Assembly: GCA_016188245.1 (NCBI GenBank)
Contig: JACPIE010000038.1
Location: 94,939 to 144,575 of the forward strand
DNA: 49,637 nt
Source of the DNA: Candidatus Woesearchaeota archaeon
Lineage (GTDB): Archaea; Nanobdellota; Nanobdellia; Woesearchaeales; GW2011-AR4
Direction of reading: 5' to 3'
The position numbers were made by a program, and so were the translations under genes. The notes below the pieces were generated by a model. The model was not told the origin of the DNA and searched no databases. It saw nothing but the letters and a program-made list of their open reading frames with translations. Shown in pieces: positions 17,801-25,144 of this stretch. Position 1 is the stretch's first letter. The number at the start of each line of letters is the position of its first letter.

Positions 17801-20800
17801 ATTTTTGCGAATAATGTTGTCAAAATCTGGCGCAACTGGCAAGAGCTCTGGGATGAAAAGCTGTTCAAGGCAAAAAAATTAGTCGATGTGCAGTTTAATC
17901 TTGGCACGGAGCAGAAGAATACAGAATGCAAGGAGCTTGCGCTTGCCGTTGAAAAGGCTTACGGCAGCCTTAAATTAAAATATCTGAGCGACGCTGATTT
18001 GGAAAAATGCTTCCCGAACTCAGCTTCTGCATGGAAATCAGAAGAAAAAATATATGCCTCCCAAAGATGGACATGCGACAGGATTTTCGGGCACTCCTCT
18101 CCTTCAGGATGGACAAAAGACGTTGGCGATGACGAGCTCCACAGGGAGATTACGAGCGAAAAGACTTGCAATTCAGATTTGAGCGTGAGGGGGCAGAAGA
18201 TAAGGGTTGAGAATTGCAAAGATATAGCGGGCAAGTTCATAGATTTAATACAGGCACAAAAGGATATACCATTTGATAAGAAATGCTTTTTGGTAAATTT
18301 AGACCCAAAAAACGCGCAAAAACAGTTCATATACACTTTCGCCGATGTGCAAGATTCAGCCCTAAATGCAAATAAAATCTATACCCTCACTTCATTTGAG
18401 CGAAATTTCCTTCCCGGCAAAAAGGATATTTATGTATTGAAGACGCCCAGCGACAATTTTTACATGACTTCCCAACCCCAGACATGCGCTGAGCTTTGCG
18501 GGATGAAATCACAGCCACAGAACACAGGCATTCAGGTGGCAGGAAGCGACGGAGTTATAGAAGAAACTGTTTATGATAAAGACAAAAAAGAATTTGTTCC
18601 TGTTGCAGAGTTCGAAAGAAGGCAAGCGGCAAAAAACCCAACAGCCCAGGAGCAAGTAACCAAAACCGACATAAAAATTGCCTCATGCGCTACGGTAAAT
18701 GACTGCAGGGAATGGAATGCAAGAGGCGGATCAAAATCTGAAGGCATACTCTACAAAGGAAGACAAATTAAAGATTACAGGGTTGAGTCAAAAGGGTATG
18801 CGTCAAACTGTTTCTACGGAGCTACTGAAGGAGGTCCGGAAATTGTCAGCGACACAGACCCGAACACAAGAAAAGAATGCTGCTGCGTAAACGGGCAGGC
18901 AAGCCCGTTCAAGACTGTCTACTACCAGCCAGGTGATGTTGACACAAAACTGCCTGCCCAGTTCCAAAAGCCAGTTCATAAATCCAACAAGGCTCCAGAA
19001 GTTCCTGTTGTCGGACAAACATTACAGGAAGCTGTTCCGCCGCCTGCAGTATATGGAGACATGGAATGGAGCTATAGGTACTCAAAAATAGGTTTCTTGA
19101 GCAAGAAATACAATCCAAACCGTTACATAAGCGGCAGAGACCAGCCAGCATGCCTTGGCCAAGACCATCCGTTTGCATTAATCGCAAACAAGCCAAGGGA
19201 AGTTGTAATGCTTGAGCCTGCAAGGCAGGATGCAGTTGTTTTATGGCCGTGTTTTTTCCTTACGGGAGTTAACCAAAGGCTGCAGCGCATAAAGGTAATT
19301 TCAAGCGCAATGTCAAACTGCTTGATACAAGTAAGGACAACGGGAAGGGCAGATGCAGGTGTCTGCAAAGAACTGTTCACACAGCATTTATGTGATACAG
19401 TCTGGCAGGGCATAAGATTTTTTGTTGATGGCTGCAATCCGGAGTATACAGGCACTGGCAAAGGCGATCCTGCATATTTGGAGGACGCACAGCTTGTCTT
19501 GAAAGGCGTATTCCAAGGCATTTCAGAAGCGCAAAGCGAAATAGCATCAGAGTACAGCAATGCCAAAGTCAATGACTTGATTGGAGCAGGGGAAGAAAGC
19601 GTTGCAAGAAAATTATGCCTGGCTGCATTTGGATATGACTGGGAAATAAATGCAAGAAATTTAATTGATGCAGCGTATTCCACTCCATTTGCAACCCTAG
19701 TCCAGGCTGTAACCCGCTCAAGGGAATTCTTGACAGTTGACCCGGTGACAAAAAAGCCAAAATATGAGTACAGGGCTTCATGGATTATTAATCCCGGATG
19801 TGAGCTGGAAAGATATGATGTGCAACTGGCATGCGTCACAAGAAAAGAGCTGGACAAATACCCCAACAACATAAACTGCGGCTCAATAGGCTCAGGCTCA
19901 ATCGCTTACACAGGCAAAGCTGGAGAAACTTCAAGAGGGTATAGCCAATGCGACTGCTTGGAATTACCTCAAGAGCAAATAGAGCCGTTTTATTCTGCAA
20001 GCAGGATAAAGCAAAACGCTTTGGAAGATAAAAATCTTGCAAAGCCTATTGAATCAGCAAGAAGATTTGACCATATCAAGATTACTTTAAGGCCCGACAG
20101 GAAGATAGCTGCTGCTGCAAGAACAAACTGCTTCCCGACAGGATATGAAGAAGGCATATTTTATTTCCCGATAATTGACAAGACAGCGCATGACATTCTG
20201 GACTGCACTGCTGACGCATCTTCCGGATTGTTCACCTGCGGCTCAGGCACGGACTTTTTCAGCAGGAAAGGGATTGCAGAAGTGCTTGAAGTTAGAATTA
20301 ATAACGAACAGGCAGAAAAGTTTACGCAAGCAGAAGCAGGAGATACAATAAAAGTAACCCTCAAAGTCAGAAAAACAGGCATTGACAAATGCGCCAGATT
20401 GAGCGTTACCGACCTTTCACCGCAATACGAATTCATAAGAGAAAATACAACAACAGAAGTTAATTTTGTTACACAGCCTTTGGCAATAGCCGGAAAAGAA
20501 GGTGACAGTGTTCCTATCGGAATTCCAATCAAAGTGCTTTTGCGGAATAACAATGAAAACAAAGATGTCAACATAAGGGTGCAATTCCAAGCCAAGGCCC
20601 CTGAACTGAACAGGCTTGCAGATGACACAAGCTTCAGCCTGTCTGACGAAAACGATAAAATCCTAGTGGAAGGGATAAGCAATGAGCTTGTTTCCACAAC
20701 TGAGTTTAACAGGCTGCTGGAAAGTAAGGGAACTCCCGGTGAAATAATTGTTGATAAAGAGGGTGTCAGAATCAAGATTGAAAATCCAAGCCTGAATCCG

Positions 20801-21463
20801 CCGAGGATTGCAGGACAGCCTTATTCAAACGGTGGCATAATCACAATAAAGCAGCAAAGCCAGATAGCGCAATTACAAGGCACACAAAGAAAAACAATTA
20901 CTGTTGAATTGTTTCACACAAAAGAAGACAATCCAGATGAGTGTAATCTTGGGGAAGTTATCTACAGCAAGCCTTACAATTTTGTTATCGGCGCCAAAGC
21001 CACACAAAGCAAAGCTCCTGCAATTGACGTGAGCTGGGTATCCAGCAACAAAGACAGCAGGATTGTGAGAAAGGGAGATTTGGTAACTATCAATGCAAAA
21101 GTAGTTGACGCATTCGGGGTTAAAAACGTTGATGCTGTTTTGACAGCTCCTGACGGAAGCAATGTGGATGTGCAAAAGAACGAGCCAAGAGGCGACAATT
21201 ACATCTTTGTTTTTGATACAGGCAGCAAAGCCCCAATGGCCGGCATTTACCGAGGAGTCATAAAAGCCAAAAGCAAGCAGGCTGACAGGGAAGAAGGCGG
21301 CCCAAGGCCGTTCCAGTTTGAAGTGCAGTGCGGCGGTGAAAGCAATGTTTACGGCAGATGCCAGGATTCCTGCCCATTTGATAAATTGATAAGCACTCCT
21401 TTGCAGTGCAAAAGCGAATTAGCTGAAGACGGAGTGGCAGTACAGCCATGCTGCCGCATTTGA
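14843..21463 (+). CDS. 2206-aa secreted multidomain protein with FN3 repeats and Cys-rich C-terminal half (surface operon 2)
   Basis: An N-terminal hydrophobic helix (about residues 8-28) targets it to the membrane. Fibronectin type III-like units are visible near residues 30-125, 128-212, 217-305 and 435-525 (patterns such as SITLAW, YxVYR, G..Y.Y.VSAVD..GNEG). Further Ig-like units follow to about 800. A hydrophobic segment lies near 970-990 (VDTLINYVAIGCLGSIFANN). The part from about 1400 to 1700 has paired Cys and aligns by eye with the C-terminal half of the 1080-aa protein at 2138 (C..G....L..I...Y..C, GVC, C..W). The last 350 residues are again beta-rich. Translationally coupled to the gene before it. 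Confidence 0.8.
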   Translation: MKQKIYDFTAILIIQLILTLPFYTASVYGLTISNVKVAKVSANSATIEWATDIISSGKVKYGKTTALGFTERHDNFIGNHSSTLFNGIDSDSTYLFAIESTDLAGNTAIDNNSNSFYTFRTTDITPPLQVTGLKAASTTPSSISLAWNSANINDLSHYLIYRNRIAFANSSSNRFNDTGLEAGKDYNYKVSAVDISGNEGQQSDTLIVSTLAVDSVFPLISSLDVLPVTDTTARISWITNENATTIVFYGANKTDKIKSSGEFETNHTIFIDGLAKNSQISFIARSCDPSNNCANSSIQKFIAGKDTTLPFISAAIPRFVNRRVLDIAGSTEPFSSVTLFVNSMNIPKRSLGNNEVPGGKFVFSQIQLEKDNIIKLVAVDKSGNKNQKIFETSIDTEDPVVQLNEILPITSRNNITISGFVNEQATIRAFAETDADDGSIPSKITGLNLTKLGQNSVEFRWDESKDKGFSHYVVHREDSSPIAITKPANFNIYIDALVDSGKTYTYQISAVNLNGREGPKSEPLTVTTLRGGAVLNLKPAEVDIFEDFRKPQLAMNATGSFSFGVRLNKGDAAYKIKLIFEDRAGNSVIFERNLVLDTKKPEVKITSPPSGASLFENVANEIDIVGKTKPNARVHLFVDRNPLTFFNASFEISGLPNEAMLPSALINIPQDQLDRIPEPKLDAKCRSSVSSSFCRTGADFSVDADANGEFKFENVDLTVLFGGAARLTEVSPTDFRDTSLNQEADSKRVTLVVIATDATGQRGVATQPVRIVTCWSGNQSWDIIPLTQYQSPTFLSTERLSDGTETLYFYLNYTYMGRGSNAKISRITLSKACGTKDLLDPRFNISCQILPSGDRPTKLGSSNTISYSSITLGRFPGMDRFLENDWKDWLKGLNKEMTFPFKVRVQYEHDVIGDEGKSSRIRETQTLCEQVTYVVDDSIIDPRKILPDWLLFDFVDFLQESVATITELQQKVDTLINYVAIGCLGSIFANNVVKIWRNWQELWDEKLFKAKKLVDVQFNLGTEQKNTECKELALAVEKAYGSLKLKYLSDADLEKCFPNSASAWKSEEKIYASQRWTCDRIFGHSSPSGWTKDVGDDELHREITSEKTCNSDLSVRGQKIRVENCKDIAGKFIDLIQAQKDIPFDKKCFLVNLDPKNAQKQFIYTFADVQDSALNANKIYTLTSFERNFLPGKKDIYVLKTPSDNFYMTSQPQTCAELCGMKSQPQNTGIQVAGSDGVIEETVYDKDKKEFVPVAEFERRQAAKNPTAQEQVTKTDIKIASCATVNDCREWNARGGSKSEGILYKGRQIKDYRVESKGYASNCFYGATEGGPEIVSDTDPNTRKECCCVNGQASPFKTVYYQPGDVDTKLPAQFQKPVHKSNKAPEVPVVGQTLQEAVPPPAVYGDMEWSYRYSKIGFLSKKYNPNRYISGRDQPACLGQDHPFALIANKPREVVMLEPARQDAVVLWPCFFLTGVNQRLQRIKVISSAMSNCLIQVRTTGRADAGVCKELFTQHLCDTVWQGIRFFVDGCNPEYTGTGKGDPAYLEDAQLVLKGVFQGISEAQSEIASEYSNAKVNDLIGAGEESVARKLCLAAFGYDWEINARNLIDAAYSTPFATLVQAVTRSREFLTVDPVTKKPKYEYRASWIINPGCELERYDVQLACVTRKELDKYPNNINCGSIGSGSIAYTGKAGETSRGYSQCDCLELPQEQIEPFYSASRIKQNALEDKNLAKPIESARRFDHIKITLRPDRKIAAAARTNCFPTGYEEGIFYFPIIDKTAHDILDCTADASSGLFTCGSGTDFFSRKGIAEVLEVRINNEQAEKFTQAEAGDTIKVTLKVRKTGIDKCARLSVTDLSPQYEFIRENTTTEVNFVTQPLAIAGKEGDSVPIGIPIKVLLRNNNENKDVNIRVQFQAKAPELNRLADDTSFSLSDENDKILVEGISNELVSTTEFNRLLESKGTPGEIIVDKEGVRIKIENPSLNPPRIAGQPYSNGGIITIKQQSQIAQLQGTQRKTITVELFHTKEDNPDECNLGEVIYSKPYNFVIGAKATQSKAPAIDVSWVSSNKDSRIVRKGDLVTINAKVVDAFGVKNVDAVLTAPDGSNVDVQKNEPRGDNYIFVFDTGSKAPMAGIYRGVIKAKSKQADREEGGPRPFQFEVQCGGESNVYGRCQDSCPFDKLISTPLQCKSELAEDGVAVQPCCRI

Positions 21464-21469
21464 AATAAA

Positions 21470-22300
21470 ATGCGCTCAAAAAACATCATTCTGCAGTCTT
21501 TAATAGAGTCTTTTATTTCAATCTGGAGGAAAAAATCATTGTTTGCTTTGCTTTTTATTTTGCAAATCATATTCTTTGCTGTTTTTTCGCTCATAAATTA
21601 CCATTATTCCGCCAAGATAATACCAAGCTCACAGGCAATTTACGAGTATCTGGGTAGGCAGGATCTTGATGAGGCTTCAGCTGCTGACAAAATACTGCAG
21701 CAGAAAAGCATTTTAGGCGACGATCCATTGCTCATAAGCAGAAATTTCAATGAGATAGTCAAGAACTTCAGGATTTATGCAGCTTATGCTTTTGTTTTGT
21801 TGGTTATTTTTTTATCGGTAGCGTGGGCTTTGTCAAACAAATTCATTGGCAAGCATTCTAAATTCAAAGAAATATTCTTCAGAAATTTTATGATTTTGCT
21901 GTCTTATCTTGGGCTGATATTCCTGTTTTTCTTTTCCCTGATTAACATTTCCATAATCCAATTGACAACTGAAGCATCAAAGCTGTATTCAAAATACCTT
22001 GTTTTTCTTGCCGTTTCATTAATTTTAACGTATTTTATGGGCGTATCATTATCATTAGCAGGCAGAACAGAGCTGAAAAACATTGTGCAGAAAACACTGT
22101 TGGTTGGAATAAAGAAAGCGCATTACATTCTTGCGGTTTATTTTATAAATGCTTTACTATTTGGAATTTCAGCATTTTTATTCTATTATTCCATTGAAGG
22201 AAATGTATTTACCTTAATGATTGCAGTCTTGCTGCTGGTATTCAGCTTTGTTTTTGGAAGAATCCTTATGATTAATGTTACGGAGAAGCTGGAAGATTAA
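21470..22300 (+). CDS. Polytopic membrane protein, about six helices (surface operon 2)
   Basis: 276 aa with helices near residues 23-43, 100-120, 138-160, 173-195, 220-242 and 245-268, and a soluble segment of about 45 residues between the first two. Starts six bases after the stop of the 2206-aa gene. Same overall plan as the 254-aa protein at 11439, so each surface operon ends with such a protein. The 3' end overlaps the convergent 398-aa gene by 4 bp. Probably a membrane partner of the secreted subunits; no motif reveals activity. Confidence 0.75.
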   Translation: MRSKNIILQSLIESFISIWRKKSLFALLFILQIIFFAVFSLINYHYSAKIIPSSQAIYEYLGRQDLDEASAADKILQQKSILGDDPLLISRNFNEIVKNFRIYAAYAFVLLVIFLSVAWALSNKFIGKHSKFKEIFFRNFMILLSYLGLIFLFFFSLINISIIQLTTEASKLYSKYLVFLAVSLILTYFMGVSLSLAGRTELKNIVQKTLLVGIKKAHYILAVYFINALLFGISAFLFYYSIEGNVFTLMIAVLLLVFSFVFGRILMINVTEKLED

Positions 22301-23493
22301 TTGCCTGCTTCTGCGGGTGCTTCTTGGGGAGTTTCCTTGTTAGTTGCAGCTTCCCTTTCCTTTACATCGTTCATGCTCTTTATTTGAGATGAGTCAATTT
22401 TTCCGCCATTTTTTTCTTCTGTGCCTTCTCTCAAATAATTCCCAACAAATCTTATCGGCATAGATGCGCCGTCATCACCAACAACATTGCCATCATAAGT
22501 GGCGGTTATTTTGCCGTCTTCTTTCATATCAAACGAGGCTTTGCCGCTTTCATCCGCAATTCCTCTGCTGTTGTAGCCGTGAACCTTCCTGTATCTGCCG
22601 ACAGAATCTCTATCAGCTTCTTTTAATGCAGCCTGTAGCTGCAGCCTTCTTCTTGCCCTTTGGTATTTTGGGTTTCTTGGATTGCCGCCTTCAGCGCCTT
22701 TTGCTATATTTTCCAATTTACTGTATTCATAATCTTTTGTAGCATACTCTTCCCCAATTCTGCCCTCTGCATCAAATATTGGTTTGTCAAAAGAACGCCT
22801 AACTCTGTGTGCATGTTCTTCTCCAACCACAATTTCTAAGTAACTTTCTGTATCTATGCCTAGTGCTCTTGCTTCCAGAGAAGCCCATTCATACATATCA
22901 TTACTGACAGCCAAAACAATTCCGCCATTGTCAGCTCTAAAAATCCCATATAAAGCTCCTTCAGGTAGTCCACCGACTGCCAAATAATCCATTCCTAATG
23001 ATTTTTCGACAGGTTTTCCTTCTATTACCTCCGCAAGCTCTGTTTCTGAATATCTCCTTACGCGCTGCCTAGAATTTTCAATTTTAGAAAGCATTCTGCC
23101 GGCATCATTCATCCTTGAAACATGAAATTCACGAGTGTATTTGTTGAACAAAGGAGACTGCCCTTCATGAGTTTGCCAAGGAATGTCGCTAAAGCTTGCT
23201 ATCGCAACAGTTTCAGTCTGAGGAATTTTTACATATTCATTCATTGCAGGAGGCTTGCTTCCTGCTTTCCAGCTGCCAAACGGAGCAGGGCAATACTCTC
23301 CTCTCCAAACTCCGTCATCAATTTGAGGGGAGGCGTAGCCATATTTGCCAAAATCACGAACTTCCCATATATTGCCGCTTGATGTTGGATTTGCCTTTAC
23401 ACCTTTGTAATGAATAAGAATTGGGTCAGCATGCCCAAAAGAGCCGGGAGCAGGCGGAACTGCTCGTCCTGATATAATTTCGCTTGGTTTCAT
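22297..23493 (-). CDS. Unknown 398-aa soluble protein with a His-rich EEHAH motif
   Basis: No family recognised. The chain has no membrane segment. Residues near 220-235 read VVGEEHAHRVRR, followed 25 residues later by GEEYATKDYE; clustered His and Glu could bind a metal, but this is not a standard HExxH. The last 40 residues are charged and low-complexity (KETPQEAPAEAGN). It lies 66 bases after the 201-aa gene on the same strand and is probably cotranscribed with it. Confidence 0.65.
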   Translation of the reverse strand: MKPSEIISGRAVPPAPGSFGHADPILIHYKGVKANPTSSGNIWEVRDFGKYGYASPQIDDGVWRGEYCPAPFGSWKAGSKPPAMNEYVKIPQTETVAIASFSDIPWQTHEGQSPLFNKYTREFHVSRMNDAGRMLSKIENSRQRVRRYSETELAEVIEGKPVEKSLGMDYLAVGGLPEGALYGIFRADNGGIVLAVSNDMYEWASLEARALGIDTESYLEIVVGEEHAHRVRRSFDKPIFDAEGRIGEEYATKDYEYSKLENIAKGAEGGNPRNPKYQRARRRLQLQAALKEADRDSVGRYRKVHGYNSRGIADESGKASFDMKEDGKITATYDGNVVGDDGASMPIRFVGNYLREGTEEKNGGKIDSSQIKSMNDVKEREAATNKETPQEAPAEAGN

Positions 23494-23559
23494 TTTATTG
23501 CTTTATAGTGTTTCCTGTAAGATTTTTAAAAATGGAAAATAAAAAAGAAAAAAATTGAA

Positions 23560-24165
23560 TTATCTTGCGTATGCGCTTCTGTAGCTGTCCAATGCACCAT
23601 TATAAAGCCTTCCTGCAAATTGCCCCACATCTTGGACAGTTTTTATGCCTTTTAATCTTGTATCTTCTGCTTTTAGCGCAATTTCTCCATATAATGTTGA
23701 GATTACCTTTTTCAAAATATCAACAACTTTTGATACGCCCACTTTATCTGCAAGGTTTGTTAATCTTGTCGGTTCAGATTCCATTGTCTTGCCGAAATAT
23801 CTGGCAGCCACCGTAGTTCCTATTTGCCTTATTACATCTGAATCTACAACACCGCTCTTGCTTTGTGTAATAGCCCTTTTTAGCTCTTCTCTCGGTATTC
23901 CATACTGGGCAATTGTTGTATCATAGTCTTTAGAATTAATGCCGTGCTTGCCAAGGACATCAGCAACCAAAGGAGCATGTTCGTCATGTGAATCGTATAA
24001 AGCTTTCACTATATCTTCAGCTGTACCAGAATCTGCTTTTTTGCCTATAAAACGAGATAGATGAGGTTCAAATGCCCTCCCAATATCCTCAAACTCTTTA
24101 AATCCTTTTTGCAGTCTTGATAATGCAGGATCTACAACATCATCAATTGTTCCGCTTGTGCCCAT
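23560..24165 (-). CDS. Unknown 201-aa, mostly helical protein
   Basis: No membrane segment and no recognised motif; long amphipathic helices are likely (for example LSRLQKGFKEFEDIGRAF and KVVDILKKVISTLYGEIAL). Start ATG at 24165 behind a TATATATAA box near 24200. Two 45-bp promoter/operator repeats sit further upstream (24223-24352), so expression is probably regulated. Pairs with the 398-aa gene as a two-gene unit next to a VapBC cassette. Confidence 0.65.
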   Translation of the reverse strand: MGTSGTIDDVVDPALSRLQKGFKEFEDIGRAFEPHLSRFIGKKADSGTAEDIVKALYDSHDEHAPLVADVLGKHGINSKDYDTTIAQYGIPREELKRAITQSKSGVVDSDVIRQIGTTVAARYFGKTMESEPTRLTNLADKVGVSKVVDILKKVISTLYGEIALKAEDTRLKGIKTVQDVGQFAGRLYNGALDSYRSAYAR

Positions 24166-24196
24166 TTTCTTCTTTCCCCTTTGTTCGTGTATTGTT

Positions 24197-24208
24197 GTGT
24201 TATATATA
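24197..24208 (-). promoter_or_regulatory. Proximal TATA box for 201-aa gene
   Basis: On the minus strand the sequence reads ATTATATATAAC, about 35 bases before the start codon at 24165, a normal archaeal distance. Confidence 0.5.
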
Positions 24209-24222
24209 ATCTTAATTTATGA

Positions 24223-24352
24223 TTTGTTACTACTTTATAATAACATCACTTATATTTAAACATTTCGCTTCTGGAGTATCTATTTAATTTCACCCTAAAG
24301 AAGCAATTTTGTTACTACTATTTAATAACAAAGCTTATATTTAAGCCTTTCG
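24223..24352 (-). promoter_or_regulatory. Two 45-bp promoter/operator repeats
   Basis: Copies at 24223-24267 and 24308-24352 match at 38 of 45 positions. Read on the minus strand each has a BRE-like CGAAA, a TTTAAATA or CTTAAATA box, and then an inverted repeat with arms TGTTATTA and TAGTAACA separated by five bases at the expected transcription start. This is what a repressible promoter looks like, here in duplicate upstream of the 201-aa gene. Confidence 0.6.
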
Positions 24353-24364
24353 GTTTCACGAACA

Positions 24365-24390
24365 GCATACTATTATTTTCTATATAGAAA
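24365..24390. repeat. Left direct repeat of VapBC cassette, contains 18-bp palindrome
   Basis: GCATAC, one variable base and a 19-base identical tract occur here and at 25054-25079 (25 of 26 match). The left copy contains the perfect palindrome ATTTTCTATATAGAAAAT. It ends three bases before the vapC stop. Confidence 0.75.
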
Positions 24391-24393
24391 ATT

Positions 24394-24759
24394 TTATTTA
24401 ACAAATTCAACGTTTTCCATATTTTCAAACTGCATGTCGCCTGTGAGAAACTTTAAATCAAGCTTCAATGCCATAACATAGCTTATGCAGTCAGCTGGGG
24501 ATAAATTCTTTTTTTTGTGCTGCACCCTGAACATCATTGCTTCTTTTATTGTTTTTGCATCAAGCCCTTTTCTGAACATTGCATATTTATCGACGTAAAA
24601 ATTGGCTACCTCAATTCCATTTTCCCTTATGAGCTTGTAGCACAGCTCAGCAAAAATGAAATCATTTATCACAATTTCAGAATTTAGGTATTTTGCATAG
24701 CTTGGATTTCCAGCGATTATCTCTAACAATGCGTAAGTGTCAAAAACAAAGGCTTGCAT
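24394..24759 (-). CDS. vapC: VapC-type PIN-domain toxin
   Basis: 121 aa, the usual VapC length. The first acidic residue sits in MQAFVFDTYALLEII, the second in FAELCYKLI, the third in SPADCISYVMAL and the fourth in FLTGDMQF, giving the D-E-D-D set of the PIN RNase active site. VapC toxins cut tRNA or rRNA in a Mg-dependent way and are held inactive by VapB. It lies three bases after the AbrB-type gene, the classical vapBC order. Confidence 0.85.
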   Translation of the reverse strand: MQAFVFDTYALLEIIAGNPSYAKYLNSEIVINDFIFAELCYKLIRENGIEVANFYVDKYAMFRKGLDAKTIKEAMMFRVQHKKKNLSPADCISYVMALKLDLKFLTGDMQFENMENVEFVK

Positions 24760-24762
24760 TTT

Positions 24763-24987
24763 TTAATATTCTCCCCATAACTCTTTATCTATTTCCTGCA
24801 TCATCTCGTCTGTTGATTTCTTAAACTTTAAAGTTCCAAAAGTTTCTTTCAAAACATTGGTTCTTTTTCCGATTAGTAGCGTGACAGTCTGATTCTCTTT
24901 TATTCCTTCTTCTTTAATTTTTTCTTTGGGAATTACCACTCCAAAAGATCTTCCCCATTTCCTGACTTTTGCTTCAACTTCTATCAT
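24763..24987 (-). CDS. vapB: VapB-type AbrB antitoxin
   Basis: 74 aa. MIEVEAKVRKWGRSFGVVIP is a clear SpoVT-AbrB start (KWG-x-S-x-x-V-x-IP). The C-terminal part is acidic and probably wraps VapC. A TTTATATA box at about 25009-25016 on the minus strand and a palindrome touching the start codon (24988-25005) predict autorepression. Confidence 0.85.
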   Translation of the reverse strand: MIEVEAKVRKWGRSFGVVIPKEKIKEEGIKENQTVTLLIGKRTNVLKETFGTLKFKKSTDEMMQEIDKELWGEY

Positions 24988-25005
24988 GGTTATACCAATA
25001 TAACC
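24988..25005. promoter_or_regulatory. vapBC operator palindrome
   Basis: GGTTATA-CCAA-TATAACC is a perfect 7-bp inverted repeat placed between the TATA box and the vapB start codon. This is the expected site for autorepression by the VapB dimer. Confidence 0.65.
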
Positions 25006-25053
25006 AAAGTATATAAACCTTTCTGTTTTGTTTTTTGTGATAATTCACATTTT

Positions 25054-25079
25054 GCATACCATTATTTTCTATATAGAAA
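25054..25079. repeat. Right direct repeat of VapBC cassette
   Basis: Second copy of the 26-bp repeat at 24365-24390 with one mismatch at position 7. It lies between the vapB promoter and the promoter of the nucleotidyltransferase gene at 25145. Confidence 0.75.
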
Positions 25080-25144
25080 TAAACCCAAACAATCAAAGGC
25101 AAAGATTTATAAACAAATTAGATTTATCGAACAAGGGGCTGGTT

